Part shown: positions 54,823 through 62,866 of the stretch, in pieces
How the letters are laid out: every line of letters starts with the position of its first letter
Position numbering within the stretch: position 1 is the first letter of the stretch
Source: an uncultured Bacilli bacterium
Lineage (GTDB): Bacteria; Bacillota_I; Bacilli_A; RF39; UBA660
Assembly: GCA_947632085.1 (NCBI GenBank)
Contig: CANRNY010000006.1
Span: 1 to 64,000 of the forward strand
DNA: 64,000 bases
Direction: 5' to 3'
Translations under genes and position numbers: made by a program
The notes under the pieces: generated by a model
What the model was told of the DNA's origin: nothing
Databases searched by the model: none
The model's input: the letters and a program-made list of their open reading frames with translations, nothing else

Positions 54823-55878
54823 ATGTTTGAAAGATTAGCAGCTATTCAAGAAAAATATGAAGAATTAACTGAAAAACTATCTACCCCTGAGGTATTAGCT
54901 GACTATAATACTTTAAAGAAGTTATCTAAAGAACAAAAGGATTTAGAAGAAACTTATCTAAAGTATAAAGAGTATCAAAAAGTAGAAAATAATATTAAAG
55001 AAGCTAAAGAGTTATTAAATGATCCTGAAATGGGTGAAATGGCCGCTTTAGAATTAGAAGAGTCACAAGCTAAGAAAGAAACTTTAACTCATGAGTTAGA
55101 AATTTTACTTATTCCTAAAGATGAAAATGATGATAAGGATATTATTATGGAAATCAGAGGAGCAGCCGGTGGCGATGAAGCAAATATCTTTGCTGGTGAC
55201 TTATTTAGAATGTATTCTCGTTATGCTGATACTCAAGGTTGGAAAATAGATGTAATTAACTCAGAACCAGGAACAGCTGGTGGTTATTCCCAAATTGAAG
55301 CTAAAATAAAAGGTGAAAATGTTTATTCTAAGTTAAAGTATGAATCAGGTTCTCATCGTGTTCAAAGAGTACCTGTAACTGAATCAAATGGTCGTATCCA
55401 AACATCTACTGCGACAGTCCTTATAATGCCAGAAGTTGAAGATGTTGAAATCGATATAAATCCTAATGATTTAAGAATTGATGTTTACTGTGCCACTGGT
55501 CATGGCGGTCAAGGTGTTAATACTACACCATCTGCCGTTAGAATAACTCACTTACCAACTAATACAGTAGTTACTTGTCAAAATGAACGTAGTCAATTAC
55601 AGAATAAAGCTCAAGCAATGGCTGTTTTAAAAGCTCGTTTATATCAAGCAGAACAAGAAAAACAAGATGCTTTAGTAGGTAATGAAAGACGTAGTAAAAT
55701 AGGTACAGGAGATCGTGCTGAAAAGATAAGAACTTATAATTATCCACAAAACAGAGTAACTGACCATCGTATTGGTTATACAACTAATACTTTAGATAGA
55801 GTTATGGATGGCGACTTAAATGGTATTATCGAAGCCTTAATTACTGAAGATTTACAAAGAAAATTAAAAGGAGAATAA
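54823..55878 (+). CDS. prfA: Peptide chain release factor 1
   Basis: This 351-aa protein has the GGQ hydrolysis loop (TGHGGQGVNTTPSAV; the usual H after GGQ is G) and the stop-codon-reading PxT tripeptide as PVT (RVPVTESNGR). RF1 reads UAA and UAG. It precedes prmC, which methylates the GGQ glutamine. Confidence 0.96.
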   Translation: MFERLAAIQEKYEELTEKLSTPEVLADYNTLKKLSKEQKDLEETYLKYKEYQKVENNIKEAKELLNDPEMGEMAALELEESQAKKETLTHELEILLIPKDENDDKDIIMEIRGAAGGDEANIFAGDLFRMYSRYADTQGWKIDVINSEPGTAGGYSQIEAKIKGENVYSKLKYESGSHRVQRVPVTESNGRIQTSTATVLIMPEVEDVEIDINPNDLRIDVYCATGHGGQGVNTTPSAVRITHLPTNTVVTCQNERSQLQNKAQAMAVLKARLYQAEQEKQDALVGNERRSKIGTGDRAEKIRTYNYPQNRVTDHRIGYTTNTLDRVMDGDLNGIIEALITEDLQRKLKGE

Positions 55879-55890
55879 TCTCCTTTTTTT
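55867..55890 (+). terminator. Terminator/attenuator between prfA and prmC
   Basis: AAAGGAGA-ATAA-TCTCCTTT followed by T; includes the prfA stop. Confidence 0.8.
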
Positions 55891-55906
55891 AGAAAGAAGA
55901 ATTTCT

Positions 55907-56626
55907 ATGACTGAACTAGAATACTTAAAAAAATATCTTCATCCTGAAGATAACTTAGATGAAGCTATTAAAAGATTAGAAAATGGTGAACCAGTTCAAT
56001 ACATTATCGGCGATACATACTTTTATAATAGTCTTATAAAAGTAAATAAAAATGTTTTAATACCACGTCCCGAAACTGAAGAACTAGTAGAAATTGTTAT
56101 TAAACTTATCACCAAATATCTTTTAACTAATATAAATATTTTAGACATAGGTACTGGTAGCGGTTGTATCTCAATTGCTTTAAAAAAAGAATTTCCGAAT
56201 TCTAATGTAACCGCTTGTGATATATCAGAAAAAGCTTTAGAACTAGCCCGTGAAAACGCTAAAATAAATAATACACCAATTAACTTTATCCAAAGTGATA
56301 TCTTTTCTAAAATAACAGATAAATATAACTTAATAATTAGTAATCCTCCCTATATTAGAGAAGATGAAGAAATAATGCCTATTGTCAAAAATAATGAACC
56401 TCATCTAGCTTTATATGCTAAAGATAATGGTTTATATTTCTATAAAGAAATACTTAAAAATTCCTCTAAATACTTAACCCCTAAATCCATAATTGCTTTT
56501 GAAATAGGTGAAGAACAAGGTCCTGATATAATTAATATTGCTAAACAATATTATCCTACTTCTAAAATAATCCTAGAACAAGACTTCCATCACTTAGATC
56601 GTTATCTTTTTATTATTAATGAATAA
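55907..56626 (+). CDS. prmC: Release factor glutamine methyltransferase PrmC
   Basis: This 239-aa enzyme has the SAM site ILDIGTGSGCISIAL and the catalytic ISNPPYIRE. It methylates the Gln of the GGQ motif in RF1 and RF2. The N-terminal helical domain is shorter than in E. coli. Confidence 0.94.
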   Translation: MTELEYLKKYLHPEDNLDEAIKRLENGEPVQYIIGDTYFYNSLIKVNKNVLIPRPETEELVEIVIKLITKYLLTNINILDIGTGSGCISIALKKEFPNSNVTACDISEKALELARENAKINNTPINFIQSDIFSKITDKYNLIISNPPYIREDEEIMPIVKNNEPHLALYAKDNGLYFYKEILKNSSKYLTPKSIIAFEIGEEQGPDIINIAKQYYPTSKIILEQDFHHLDRYLFIINE

Positions 56627-56633
56627 AATATAT

Positions 56634-56666
56634 AAATATCACCCAACATTATGTTAGGTGATATTT
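56634..56666 (+). promoter_or_regulatory. Hairpin sequestering the spoIIR ribosome-binding site
   Basis: AAATATCACC pairs with GGTGATATTT and the inner AACAT with ATGTT, leaving one mismatch and a one-base loop before breathing. The 3' arm contains GGTGAT, the only Shine-Dalgarno for spoIIR, seven bases from its ATG. It could also end prmC transcripts, but only four T follow. Confidence 0.7.
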
Positions 56667-56669
56667 TAA

Positions 56670-57179
56670 ATGAAAAAAATAATTTATATAATTTTAATCT
56701 TAATCGTTTTATCCTTTTTTCTTACTAATCAAAATAATCCTATAATACCCGAAAATTCTATTAGATTCAGAATAATAGCTAATAGTAATTCTAATATTGA
56801 TCAAGATACTAAAAAACAAATCAAAAAAGATTTAGAACAACAATTCTTCCCTTTACTAGAAAATAACAAATCTCTTGAAGAATCACGTCAAACCATAAAA
56901 GAAAACGAAGATGTTATCAAAAAGACCCTCGACTCATATAATATACCATATACAATAAATTATGGGCCAAATTACTTCCCACAAAAGAATTATAAAGGTA
57001 TAACTTATAATGAAGGAAATTACGAATCATTAGTTATATCTTTAGGTGAAGCTAAAGGTAATAATTGGTGGTGTGTTATGTATCCACCACTATGTTTATT
57101 AGAATCTAATTCTGATAATTATGATGATGTAGAATACAAGTTTTATATTCAAGAACTCTTAGAAAAATTCGGCTCATAA
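56670..57179 (+). CDS. spoIIR: Sporulation signalling protein SpoIIR
   Basis: This 169-aa protein has an N-terminal membrane/signal segment (IIYIILILIVLSFFL) and the family motifs IRFRIIANSNSNIDQDTK, NYFPQKNYKG and NNWWCVMYPPLC. SpoIIR is made in the forespore under sigma-F. It is secreted into the intermembrane space and triggers SpoIIGA to activate sigma-E in the mother cell. It lies after prmC as in Bacillus. Confidence 0.94.
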   Translation: MKKIIYIILILIVLSFFLTNQNNPIIPENSIRFRIIANSNSNIDQDTKKQIKKDLEQQFFPLLENNKSLEESRQTIKENEDVIKKTLDSYNIPYTINYGPNYFPQKNYKGITYNEGNYESLVISLGEAKGNNWWCVMYPPLCLLESNSDNYDDVEYKFYIQELLEKFGS

Positions 57180-57201
57180 AGCTAAATAATAATTAAATTA
57201 A

Positions 57202-57230
57202 TTGACAAAATTAATTGTTAATTATATAGT
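57202..57230 (+). promoter_or_regulatory. Promoter of murA
   Basis: TTGACA and TATAGT with a 17-nt spacer. Confidence 0.8.
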
Positions 57231-57285
57231 AAATTTGATAAGTAATAATTATCAGATTTAATTAAAGAAGTATGAGAGTGATTAA

Positions 57286-58539
57286 ATGAGACAATTAATA
57301 ATTGATGGGGGACACGAATTAACTGGTGAAATAAAAATTAGTGGTGCTAAAAATAGTGTTGTTGCACTAATACCTGCTGCTATCTTATCAGATGAAGAAG
57401 TTACTTTATATAACGTCCCAGATATATCTGATACCAGAGCTTTATTAGATATTATTGCTTTATTAAATGGTAAAGTCGAATATCAAGATGAAATAATGAA
57501 AATAGATACAAGTAAGATAGAAAACAAATTAGTTCCAGAAGAACTAAGTAAGAAATTAAGAGCATCTTATTATTTTATGGGTGCTTTACTAGGTAAATTT
57601 CATTATGCTGAAATATATTTCCCAGGTGGATGTAATATTGGTTCAAGACCTATAGATTTCCATATAAATGGTTTTCAAAAATTAGGTGCTGAAGTTACAA
57701 TTGAAGGTAATAAATATATTTTTAAAGCTGATAAATTAAAAGGAGCTCGTATCTATTTAGATTTTGCTTCAGTAGGAGCAACAATTAATATTATGTTAGC
57801 AGCTGTTAAAGCTGAAGGTACGACTTTTATTTCTAATGCTGCTAAAGAACCAGAAATTGTTAATATAGCTACTTTATTAAATAATATGGGAGCTAAGATT
57901 ACTGGTGCTGGTACTAGTGAAATAAAAATTGAAGGTGTTAAGAAATTAGGTAAAGCCGTTATAGATGTTATTCCAGATCGTATCGAAGCTGGTACATATA
58001 CTATTATTGGTGCTTTACTAGGTAAAAACTTAAAGATAAGTGGCATTATTGAAGATCATATTGATGCTTTACTTTCTAAATTAAAAGAAATGGGCGTTGA
58101 AATGAAAATTGATAATAACTCTTTAATTATCAACAGACCTAAAAAATATAAATCAATAAATGTTAAAACTTTAGTTTTCCCTGGTTTTGCTACTGACTTA
58201 GGTCAACCAATGAGTGTCTTACTTACTCAAGCCGATGGTATGTCTATCTTTGAAGAAACAATATATGAAAACCGTATGGGCCATATTAAATACTTACAAA
58301 AAATGGGTGCTAATATTAGAGTAAATGACCGAACTGCTATCATCGTTGGTAAAACGCCATTAAAAGGAGAAGAAGTAACAGCTACCGATTTACGTGCTGG
58401 AGCTGCTATGGTAATAGCTGGTTTAATAGCTAATGGAACAACAACTGTTAATGAAATAGAACATATCTTAAGAGGATACGAAAATATCGTTGAAAAACTA
58501 ACAAATGTTGGTGCTAAAATTAAAATAAAAGAAGTATAG
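57286..58539 (+). CDS. murA: UDP-GlcNAc enolpyruvyl transferase MurA
   Basis: This 417-aa enzyme has the Lys22-type motif ISGAKNSVVA and the catalytic Cys in PGGCNIGSRPID (the fosfomycin-sensitive form). It performs the first committed step of peptidoglycan synthesis. Confidence 0.97.
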   Translation: MRQLIIDGGHELTGEIKISGAKNSVVALIPAAILSDEEVTLYNVPDISDTRALLDIIALLNGKVEYQDEIMKIDTSKIENKLVPEELSKKLRASYYFMGALLGKFHYAEIYFPGGCNIGSRPIDFHINGFQKLGAEVTIEGNKYIFKADKLKGARIYLDFASVGATINIMLAAVKAEGTTFISNAAKEPEIVNIATLLNNMGAKITGAGTSEIKIEGVKKLGKAVIDVIPDRIEAGTYTIIGALLGKNLKISGIIEDHIDALLSKLKEMGVEMKIDNNSLIINRPKKYKSINVKTLVFPGFATDLGQPMSVLLTQADGMSIFEETIYENRMGHIKYLQKMGANIRVNDRTAIIVGKTPLKGEEVTATDLRAGAAMVIAGLIANGTTTVNEIEHILRGYENIVEKLTNVGAKIKIKEV

Positions 58540-58545
58540 GAATAT

Positions 58546-58574
58546 TTGACAAAATTTCCTAGATTTGATAAAAT
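58546..58574 (+). promoter_or_regulatory. Strong promoter of the structured RNA
   Basis: TTGACA (58546) and TAAAAT (58569) with an exact 17-nt spacer, beginning seven bases after the murA stop. Transcription would start near 58580. Confidence 0.85.
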
Positions 58575-58579
58575 TCTAA

Positions 58580-59040
58580 TCGTTATGGTGCATTATCCTA
58601 GTCATAAATATTATTTGAAGGTGGGGCTAAAAATCTACCAATTGTACTGATATGACACTTTGTATACTTGCTTGATTCGCCCAGACTCGGGTGGGTATAT
58701 GATTTAAGATTTAAGGACAAATTATAATGGCATATAAAGAGTTCCTTTTATCCCGTCTGCCATAAAGATTCAACAAGTGCATGTCGTGAGTGATTACATG
58801 GGATAGAAATTGAAATTGTAATTGCAAAAGCGAATAAGAATAATCCCTTATGATAGAGAAATTCTCTAGGGTGTATGTATTATAAAGTTTGAGGTACGGA
58901 CTAAGTGGTAATCGAGTAATCGAACCGGTAACATTCGATTGGTTCTTTTAAAGAGAAATCGCCAAAGAGTAATCGATGGTAAGAACTAGAGAAATTCAAC
59001 TCGACCAAAGCCGTAAAATTAATTTATAATATACCATAAG
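58580..59040 (+). ncRNA. Large structured non-coding RNA, family not recognised
   Basis: About 460 nt without a plausible reading frame and clearly richer in G and C than its surroundings. The ends pair: TTATGGT (58583) with ACCATAA (59034) and ATTAT (58592) with ATAAT (59027). Inside are further helices: GTCATA/TATGAC (58601/58651), GGTGG/CTACC (58620/58635), TATAC/GTATA (58663/58695) around CGCCC/GGGTG, ATGGCA/TGCCAT (58727/58758), CATGT/ACATG (58780/58796), CCCT/AGGG (58845/58868), TACGG/CCGTA (58895/59012). It lacks the marks of tmRNA, RNase P, 6S, T-box and the common riboswitches. It may be a free RNA or the leader of the next gene. Confidence 0.8.
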
Positions 59041-59071
59041 TTTTACAAAATACTTTATAAGGAGAGTTAAT

Positions 59072-59593
59072 ATGAAAAGTAATGTTAACTGGATATATAA
59101 AGTTTTTTTATTATCTTTTATTCTTTCTATAGCCTTTAGTGGAATATCAACAGTTATCTCAAATTCCTTTAATGAAATAATATTAACTATTATAATTTTA
59201 ATAGTAATAACTATAGGTATTATCTTTGATATGATAGGAGTTGCTGTTTTAACTAGTAAAGAAGCTAACTTACATGCTAAAGCTACTAAAAAGTTAAAAG
59301 GTGCTAAAGAAGCTATATCTTTGTTAAAAAATTCTACTAAAGTATCATCAGTATGTAATGATGTTATCGGTGATATATGTGGTATAGTAAGTGGTAGTTT
59401 AGGAGCTGTTCTAACTATATCTATTGCCGAGTATTTTAACTTTAACTTAACTATAACTACTATCCTAGTAACAGCTGTAATATCAGCTTTAACTGTTGGT
59501 TTTAAAGCTGTATTCAAAACTGTTGCTACTAAAAATAGTGATTCTATAGTATTTATGGTTGGAAAAGTAATCTCAATATTCAAAAAACAGTAA
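59072..59593 (+). CDS. DUF21/CNNM-like integral membrane protein
   Basis: This 173-aa protein has about four helices (roughly 10-30, 36-58, 105-125, 130-150) with the amphipathic connecting part EANLHAKATKKLKGAKEAI and DVIGDICGIVSGSLGAV. The layout resembles the stand-alone transmembrane domain of CNNM/CorC (DUF21) proteins, which are linked to Mg2+ transport; the resemblance is moderate. AAGGAGAG precedes the ATG. The structured RNA ends 31 nt upstream, so it may regulate this gene. Confidence 0.55.
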   Translation: MKSNVNWIYKVFLLSFILSIAFSGISTVISNSFNEIILTIIILIVITIGIIFDMIGVAVLTSKEANLHAKATKKLKGAKEAISLLKNSTKVSSVCNDVIGDICGIVSGSLGAVLTISIAEYFNFNLTITTILVTAVISALTVGFKAVFKTVATKNSDSIVFMVGKVISIFKKQ

Positions 59594-59620
59594 AATAATC
59601 ATAAAAAACTAGATTAATAC

Positions 59621-59690
59621 TTGATAAGTTAAATTCTTATGATATAATACATAAGACGAAGAAATTACTATGTCTTAAAATATTAGACAT
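59621..59690 (+). promoter_or_regulatory. rpmE promoter and leader hairpin
   Basis: TTGATA and TATAAT with a 16-nt spacer, then a leader with hairpin ATGTCT / AGACAT (59670/59685) just before the ribosome-binding site GGAAGGAG. Some rpmE genes carry L31 autoregulatory leaders; whether this is one is untested. Confidence 0.5.
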
Positions 59691-59708
59691 GGCGGAAGGA
59701 GAATAAAA

Positions 59709-59924
59709 ATGAAAAAAGATATCCATCCAGAACTTAAAGATTGCAAAGTAACTTGTGCTTGTGGAGCTTCATTTATGACTAAATCTACTAAAGATGAAAT
59801 TCATGTTGAAGTATGTAGTGAATGTCATCCATTCTATACAGGAAAACAAGGTAAAGCTAAGAAAACTGGTTCTGTAGAAAAATTTAACCGTAGATATGGT
59901 TATGATCAAGAAGCTGCTAAATAG
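59709..59924 (+). CDS. rpmE: 50S ribosomal protein L31, zinc-binding type
   Basis: This 71-aa bL31 has the zinc ligands CACG and CSECHPF, so it is the zinc-containing form. Zinc-free paralogues usually replace it under zinc starvation. The RRYG motif near the C-terminus is normal. Confidence 0.95.
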   Translation: MKKDIHPELKDCKVTCACGASFMTKSTKDEIHVEVCSECHPFYTGKQGKAKKTGSVEKFNRRYGYDQEAAK

Positions 59925-59977
59925 TGGCTTTTTTCATTTTCTAAAATCTGTGGTATACTATAAATAGGGTGGTAATT

Positions 59978-61009
59978 ATGGGTAAAATTGGTTATTTATT
60001 TACCAGAATAAAAAATATGAATTATCGTAGTTTTTTCGATACGATAAATTTTGTTCACGAAAAAAATCATAAAAATCGTCTTTCTATCTTCTTTGATATA
60101 GTTAATTGTGGTTTTAAGTATCAAGCTGGTTATATGGATTATAAATTATTTGAAATGTATAGTTTAAATAAAAGTCAAAGAGAAACTATTGTTACTAGAG
60201 GAATTAATAATGCTATCGTTCAAAAATATAATAATCCAGAATATATGCATTACTTTAGTAATAAAATAACTTTTAATAAGAAATTTAATAAATATTTACT
60301 AAGAGATTGGATGGAAGTAAAAGATACTAAAGAAAGTTATCAAGAATTTACTGAATTCTGTAAAAAACATCCTAATATTTTAGTTAAACCTTTATCTGAA
60401 AGTTGTGGTAAAGGTGTTGAAATATTTAAAGTAAATACCCATAATGTTAAAAAAATATATAATAATTTATTAGAAACGAAAAGATATTTAGTTGAGGAAA
60501 TAGCTATTCAATGTGATGAAATAGCATCTCTTCATCCTACATCTATCAATACTATTAGAATAGTTACTTTAAATCATGAAATCGTCGCTGCATTTCTAAG
60601 AATTGGTAATAACAATAATATTGTTGATAATTTTAATCATGGTGGCTTAGTAGCACCTATTAATATAGAAACTGGTATTATTGATTATTTAGCTATTGAT
60701 AAACAAGGTAATATCTATGATAAACATCCTGTTACTGGTGAACCTATTTTATGGTTTAAAATTCCTAAATGGCCACGTATAAAAAGATTTGTAATTAAAG
60801 CTTCTTATGAAGTTCCAGAAGTAGGATATATTGGTTGGGATGTATGTTTAGGTCCTAAAGACCCATTCTTAATTGAAGGTAACGAATTCCCAGGTCATGA
60901 CTTATATCAACTACCACCACATCGTACTAATGGCCAAGGTTTATTACCTAGATTTAAAGAAGCTATGAATAAAAAGGAGAATAATAATGAAGATAGCAAT
61001 CGCAACTGA
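59978..61009 (+). CDS. Sugar-transfer-associated ATP-grasp enzyme
   Basis: This 343-aa protein starts at 59978 behind AGGGTGG. It has ATP-grasp motifs: KPLSESCGKGVEIFKV, the LVEEIAIQ hinge, SINTIRIVTL and the metal site IEGNEFPGHD. It matches the ATPgrasp_ST family, found with glycosyl-transfer and surface-polymer genes and thought to ligate an amino acid or other carboxylate. Its partner genes are not seen here. It overlaps rpiB by 23 bases. Confidence 0.72.
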   Translation: MGKIGYLFTRIKNMNYRSFFDTINFVHEKNHKNRLSIFFDIVNCGFKYQAGYMDYKLFEMYSLNKSQRETIVTRGINNAIVQKYNNPEYMHYFSNKITFNKKFNKYLLRDWMEVKDTKESYQEFTEFCKKHPNILVKPLSESCGKGVEIFKVNTHNVKKIYNNLLETKRYLVEEIAIQCDEIASLHPTSINTIRIVTLNHEIVAAFLRIGNNNNIVDNFNHGGLVAPINIETGIIDYLAIDKQGNIYDKHPVTGEPILWFKIPKWPRIKRFVIKASYEVPEVGYIGWDVCLGPKDPFLIEGNEFPGHDLYQLPPHRTNGQGLLPRFKEAMNKKENNNEDSNRN

Positions 61010-61436
61010 TCATAATGGCGTAAATGAAAAGAAAGAAATAATCGCCAAATTAAGTGAATATGAATTTATTGATTTAAGTACTGATAATACTCCAATAGAT
61101 GATTATCCAGATTTTGCATTTAGAGTATGTAAAAGTGTTATTAATAAGGAAGTAGATTTAGGTATTCTAATGTGTGGAACAGGAATTGGCATGAGTATAG
61201 CTGCTAATAAAGTTAAAGGTATTCGTTGTGCCCACTGTTCAAATGTTTCTGAAGCCCATCTAGCTCGTGAACATAATAATGCTAATATTATTGCTCTAAG
61301 CTATAAAAAAGATCTTGATGAATTAATAACTATGATAAAGGAATTTTTAAACACCGAACCATCTACTGAAGAAAGACATCAAAGAAGAGTAAATAAAATC
61401 ATAAGTTACGAAGAAGGAACATATAATGAACTATAA
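60987..61436 (+). CDS. rpiB: Ribose-5-phosphate isomerase B
   Basis: This 149-aa protein has ATDHNGVNEKKEI, the active-site loop MCGTGIGMSIAANK and ARSHN-like AREHNNANI. It interconverts ribose-5-P and ribulose-5-P. The start lies within the end of the ATP-grasp gene, so translation is coupled. Confidence 0.93.
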   Translation: MKIAIATDHNGVNEKKEIIAKLSEYEFIDLSTDNTPIDDYPDFAFRVCKSVINKEVDLGILMCGTGIGMSIAANKVKGIRCAHCSNVSEAHLAREHNNANIIALSYKKDLDELITMIKEFLNTEPSTEERHQRRVNKIISYEEGTYNEL

Positions 61437-61629
61437 AGCTTATATTTATATTGTTACTTTACTTATAAGTATCTTTGCTTTATCTGGTGTTAATTTCGAT
61501 AACTTTATTAAAACTAATAAAGCTATCGAAGCAAGAATCTTAGTAATGTTATTAAGTATTGCTACTAGTTATTTAGTAACAAACTTTATAACTGATTTTA
61601 TTAATGTAAGCAGTATCATAAAAGGATGA
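61426..61629 (+). CDS. YwzB/DUF1146 small membrane protein
   Basis: This 67-aa two-helix protein carries the family stretch NFDNFIKTNKAIEARILVML and SYLVTNFITDFI. In B. subtilis ywzB lies in the same neighbourhood, before spoIID. It overlaps rpiB and spoIID. The function is not known. Confidence 0.82.
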   Translation: MNYKAYIYIVTLLISIFALSGVNFDNFIKTNKAIEARILVMLLSIATSYLVTNFITDFINVSSIIKG

Positions 61630-62528
61630 TCTGTTTGAATAAAAATTTACTTTATATAATAGTTTTATTAATACCTATAACCATAATTAGTTTCTTTTAT
61701 CGAGAAACTAATTTTAATATGGTAGAAAATAATCAACAGACTGTTGATGATAATAAAACTATAACGATTAATGATAATAATGAAAATTTAAGTATAGATT
61801 TAGAAGAATATATAATAGGTGTAGTAGCTGGCGAAATGCCAGCTATATTTGAAGAAGAAGCTTTAAAAGCTCAAGCTATAGCCTCCCGTACTTATGCTAT
61901 TTCTTATTTAAAAAATCATCCCTCTATTAAAACAACGATTGATAACCAAGTCTATTTAAGTAAGGAAGATATGCAAGCTAAATGGCAAGATAAATATTCT
62001 GAGTATTATAAAAAAATTAGTGATGCTGTAATATCTACAAAAGATTTAATAATGTATTACCAAAACGAACCAATAAAAGCTTATTACTATTCAATGTCTA
62101 ATGGCTATACTGAAAGTTCAATTAATGTCTTTAATGAACAAACTGATTATTTAACGATCATCCCATCTCCCTGGGATAAAGATAATGAAGAAACAATAAC
62201 TATATCTAAAGAAGAATTCTGTACAAAACTATCTATATCTTGTAATAAAATATCTATTTCTAATATTATAAAAGATAAATCAAATAGAGTATCTAAAATC
62301 ACAATTAATAATAAAGAATTTACTGGTCTTGAAATAAGAAAATTATTATCTTTAAGATCTACTGATTTTAATGTTGATATCTCAGATGTTATTAACATCA
62401 CTACTAAAGGTTATGGTCATGGTGTAGGAATGAGTCAATACGGAGCTAATAATATGGCTAAAGAAGGTTATTCCTACGAAGAAATTTTAAAATACTATTA
62501 CCAAAATATTGAAATTGATAGTATATAA
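61626..62528 (+). CDS. spoIID: Stage II sporulation lytic transglycosylase SpoIID
   Basis: This 297-300-aa membrane-anchored enzyme has the catalytic Glu in VVAGEMPAIFEEEALKAQ and the C-terminal GYGHGVGMSQYGANNMA. SpoIID, with SpoIIP and SpoIIM, degrades septal peptidoglycan to drive engulfment. A TTG at 61635 with AAAGGATG upstream is a better start than the ATG at 61626, which overlaps the preceding stop. Confidence 0.93.
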   Translation: MICLNKNLLYIIVLLIPITIISFFYRETNFNMVENNQQTVDDNKTITINDNNENLSIDLEEYIIGVVAGEMPAIFEEEALKAQAIASRTYAISYLKNHPSIKTTIDNQVYLSKEDMQAKWQDKYSEYYKKISDAVISTKDLIMYYQNEPIKAYYYSMSNGYTESSINVFNEQTDYLTIIPSPWDKDNEETITISKEEFCTKLSISCNKISISNIIKDKSNRVSKITINNKEFTGLEIRKLLSLRSTDFNVDISDVINITTKGYGHGVGMSQYGANNMAKEGYSYEEILKYYYQNIEIDSI

Positions 62529-62548
62529 TATAAAACAATTATTTGTTC

Positions 62549-62577
62549 TTGAATCAATAAAATAAAAAGTATATTAT
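62549..62577 (+). promoter_or_regulatory. Promoter of the 25-aa peptide gene
   Basis: TTGAAT and TATTAT with a 17-nt spacer, 26 nt before the start codon; GGAGGT follows. Confidence 0.6.
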
Positions 62578-62603
62578 ATAACTATACGGAGGTATACTTA
62601 AAA

Positions 62604-62681
62604 ATGTTAAAAAGAATCAAGAAGTTTTTTCTGAAAATCAGACACAAAATACTTCTTTGGTGGATGGAAGAGGACTGTTAG
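62604..62681 (+). CDS. 25-residue cationic amphipathic peptide
   Basis: ATG at 62604 is preceded by GGAGGT (62588). The product begins MLKRIKKFFLKI and ends LLWWMEEDC. Seven Lys/Arg in the first 15 residues alternate with Leu, Ile and Phe at helix spacing (2, 5, 9, 12, 16, 19). Two Trp mark a membrane interface, then three acidic residues and a Cys follow. The gene has its own promoter, ribosome-binding site and terminator, between spoIID and spoIIQ. SpoVM is a comparable short amphipathic sporulation peptide, but the sequences are not alike. The remaining 185 nt to spoIIQ hold only a hairpin (ACTGGAT/ATCCAGT, 62714/62737). Confidence 0.7.
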   Translation: MLKRIKKFFLKIRHKILLWWMEEDC

Positions 62682-62703
62682 AAGATAACAGTTCTTTTTC
62701 TAT
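62672..62703 (+). terminator. Terminator of the 25-aa peptide gene
   Basis: GGACTGTTA pairs with TAACAGTTC (one G-T pair), then T5. The peptide stop codon is in the hairpin. Confidence 0.85.
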
Positions 62704-62866
62704 GAAAAAAATAACTGGATATAATATTAAATTCAAATCCAGTAATTAATTAACAAATGACTAATATCAGAATAATAGAACAAGTTAACAAATAAACTAA
62801 TCTTTTAATATTTAAATGTATATTTCTTCTTTTCTTGTCCACACTTAATATTAGAAAGGTGATAAT

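Noticed and set aside
58831-58857. A tmRNA-like tag frame (GCA AAA GCG AAT ... TGA TAG) inside the structured RNA
   Set aside because: The tag would end in NPL rather than an Ala/Leu-rich degron. The ends lack the tRNA-like 5' GGGG...TTCGAC and 3' T-arm/CCA, and the closing stem is unlike alanyl-tRNA.
58580-59040. RNase P RNA or a group I intron as explanation of the structured RNA
   Set aside because: The RNase P core GAGGAAAGTCC and ACAGAA are absent. The GGACTAAGTGG segment only loosely recalls group I P7, and no matching P3/P8 or exon context is seen.
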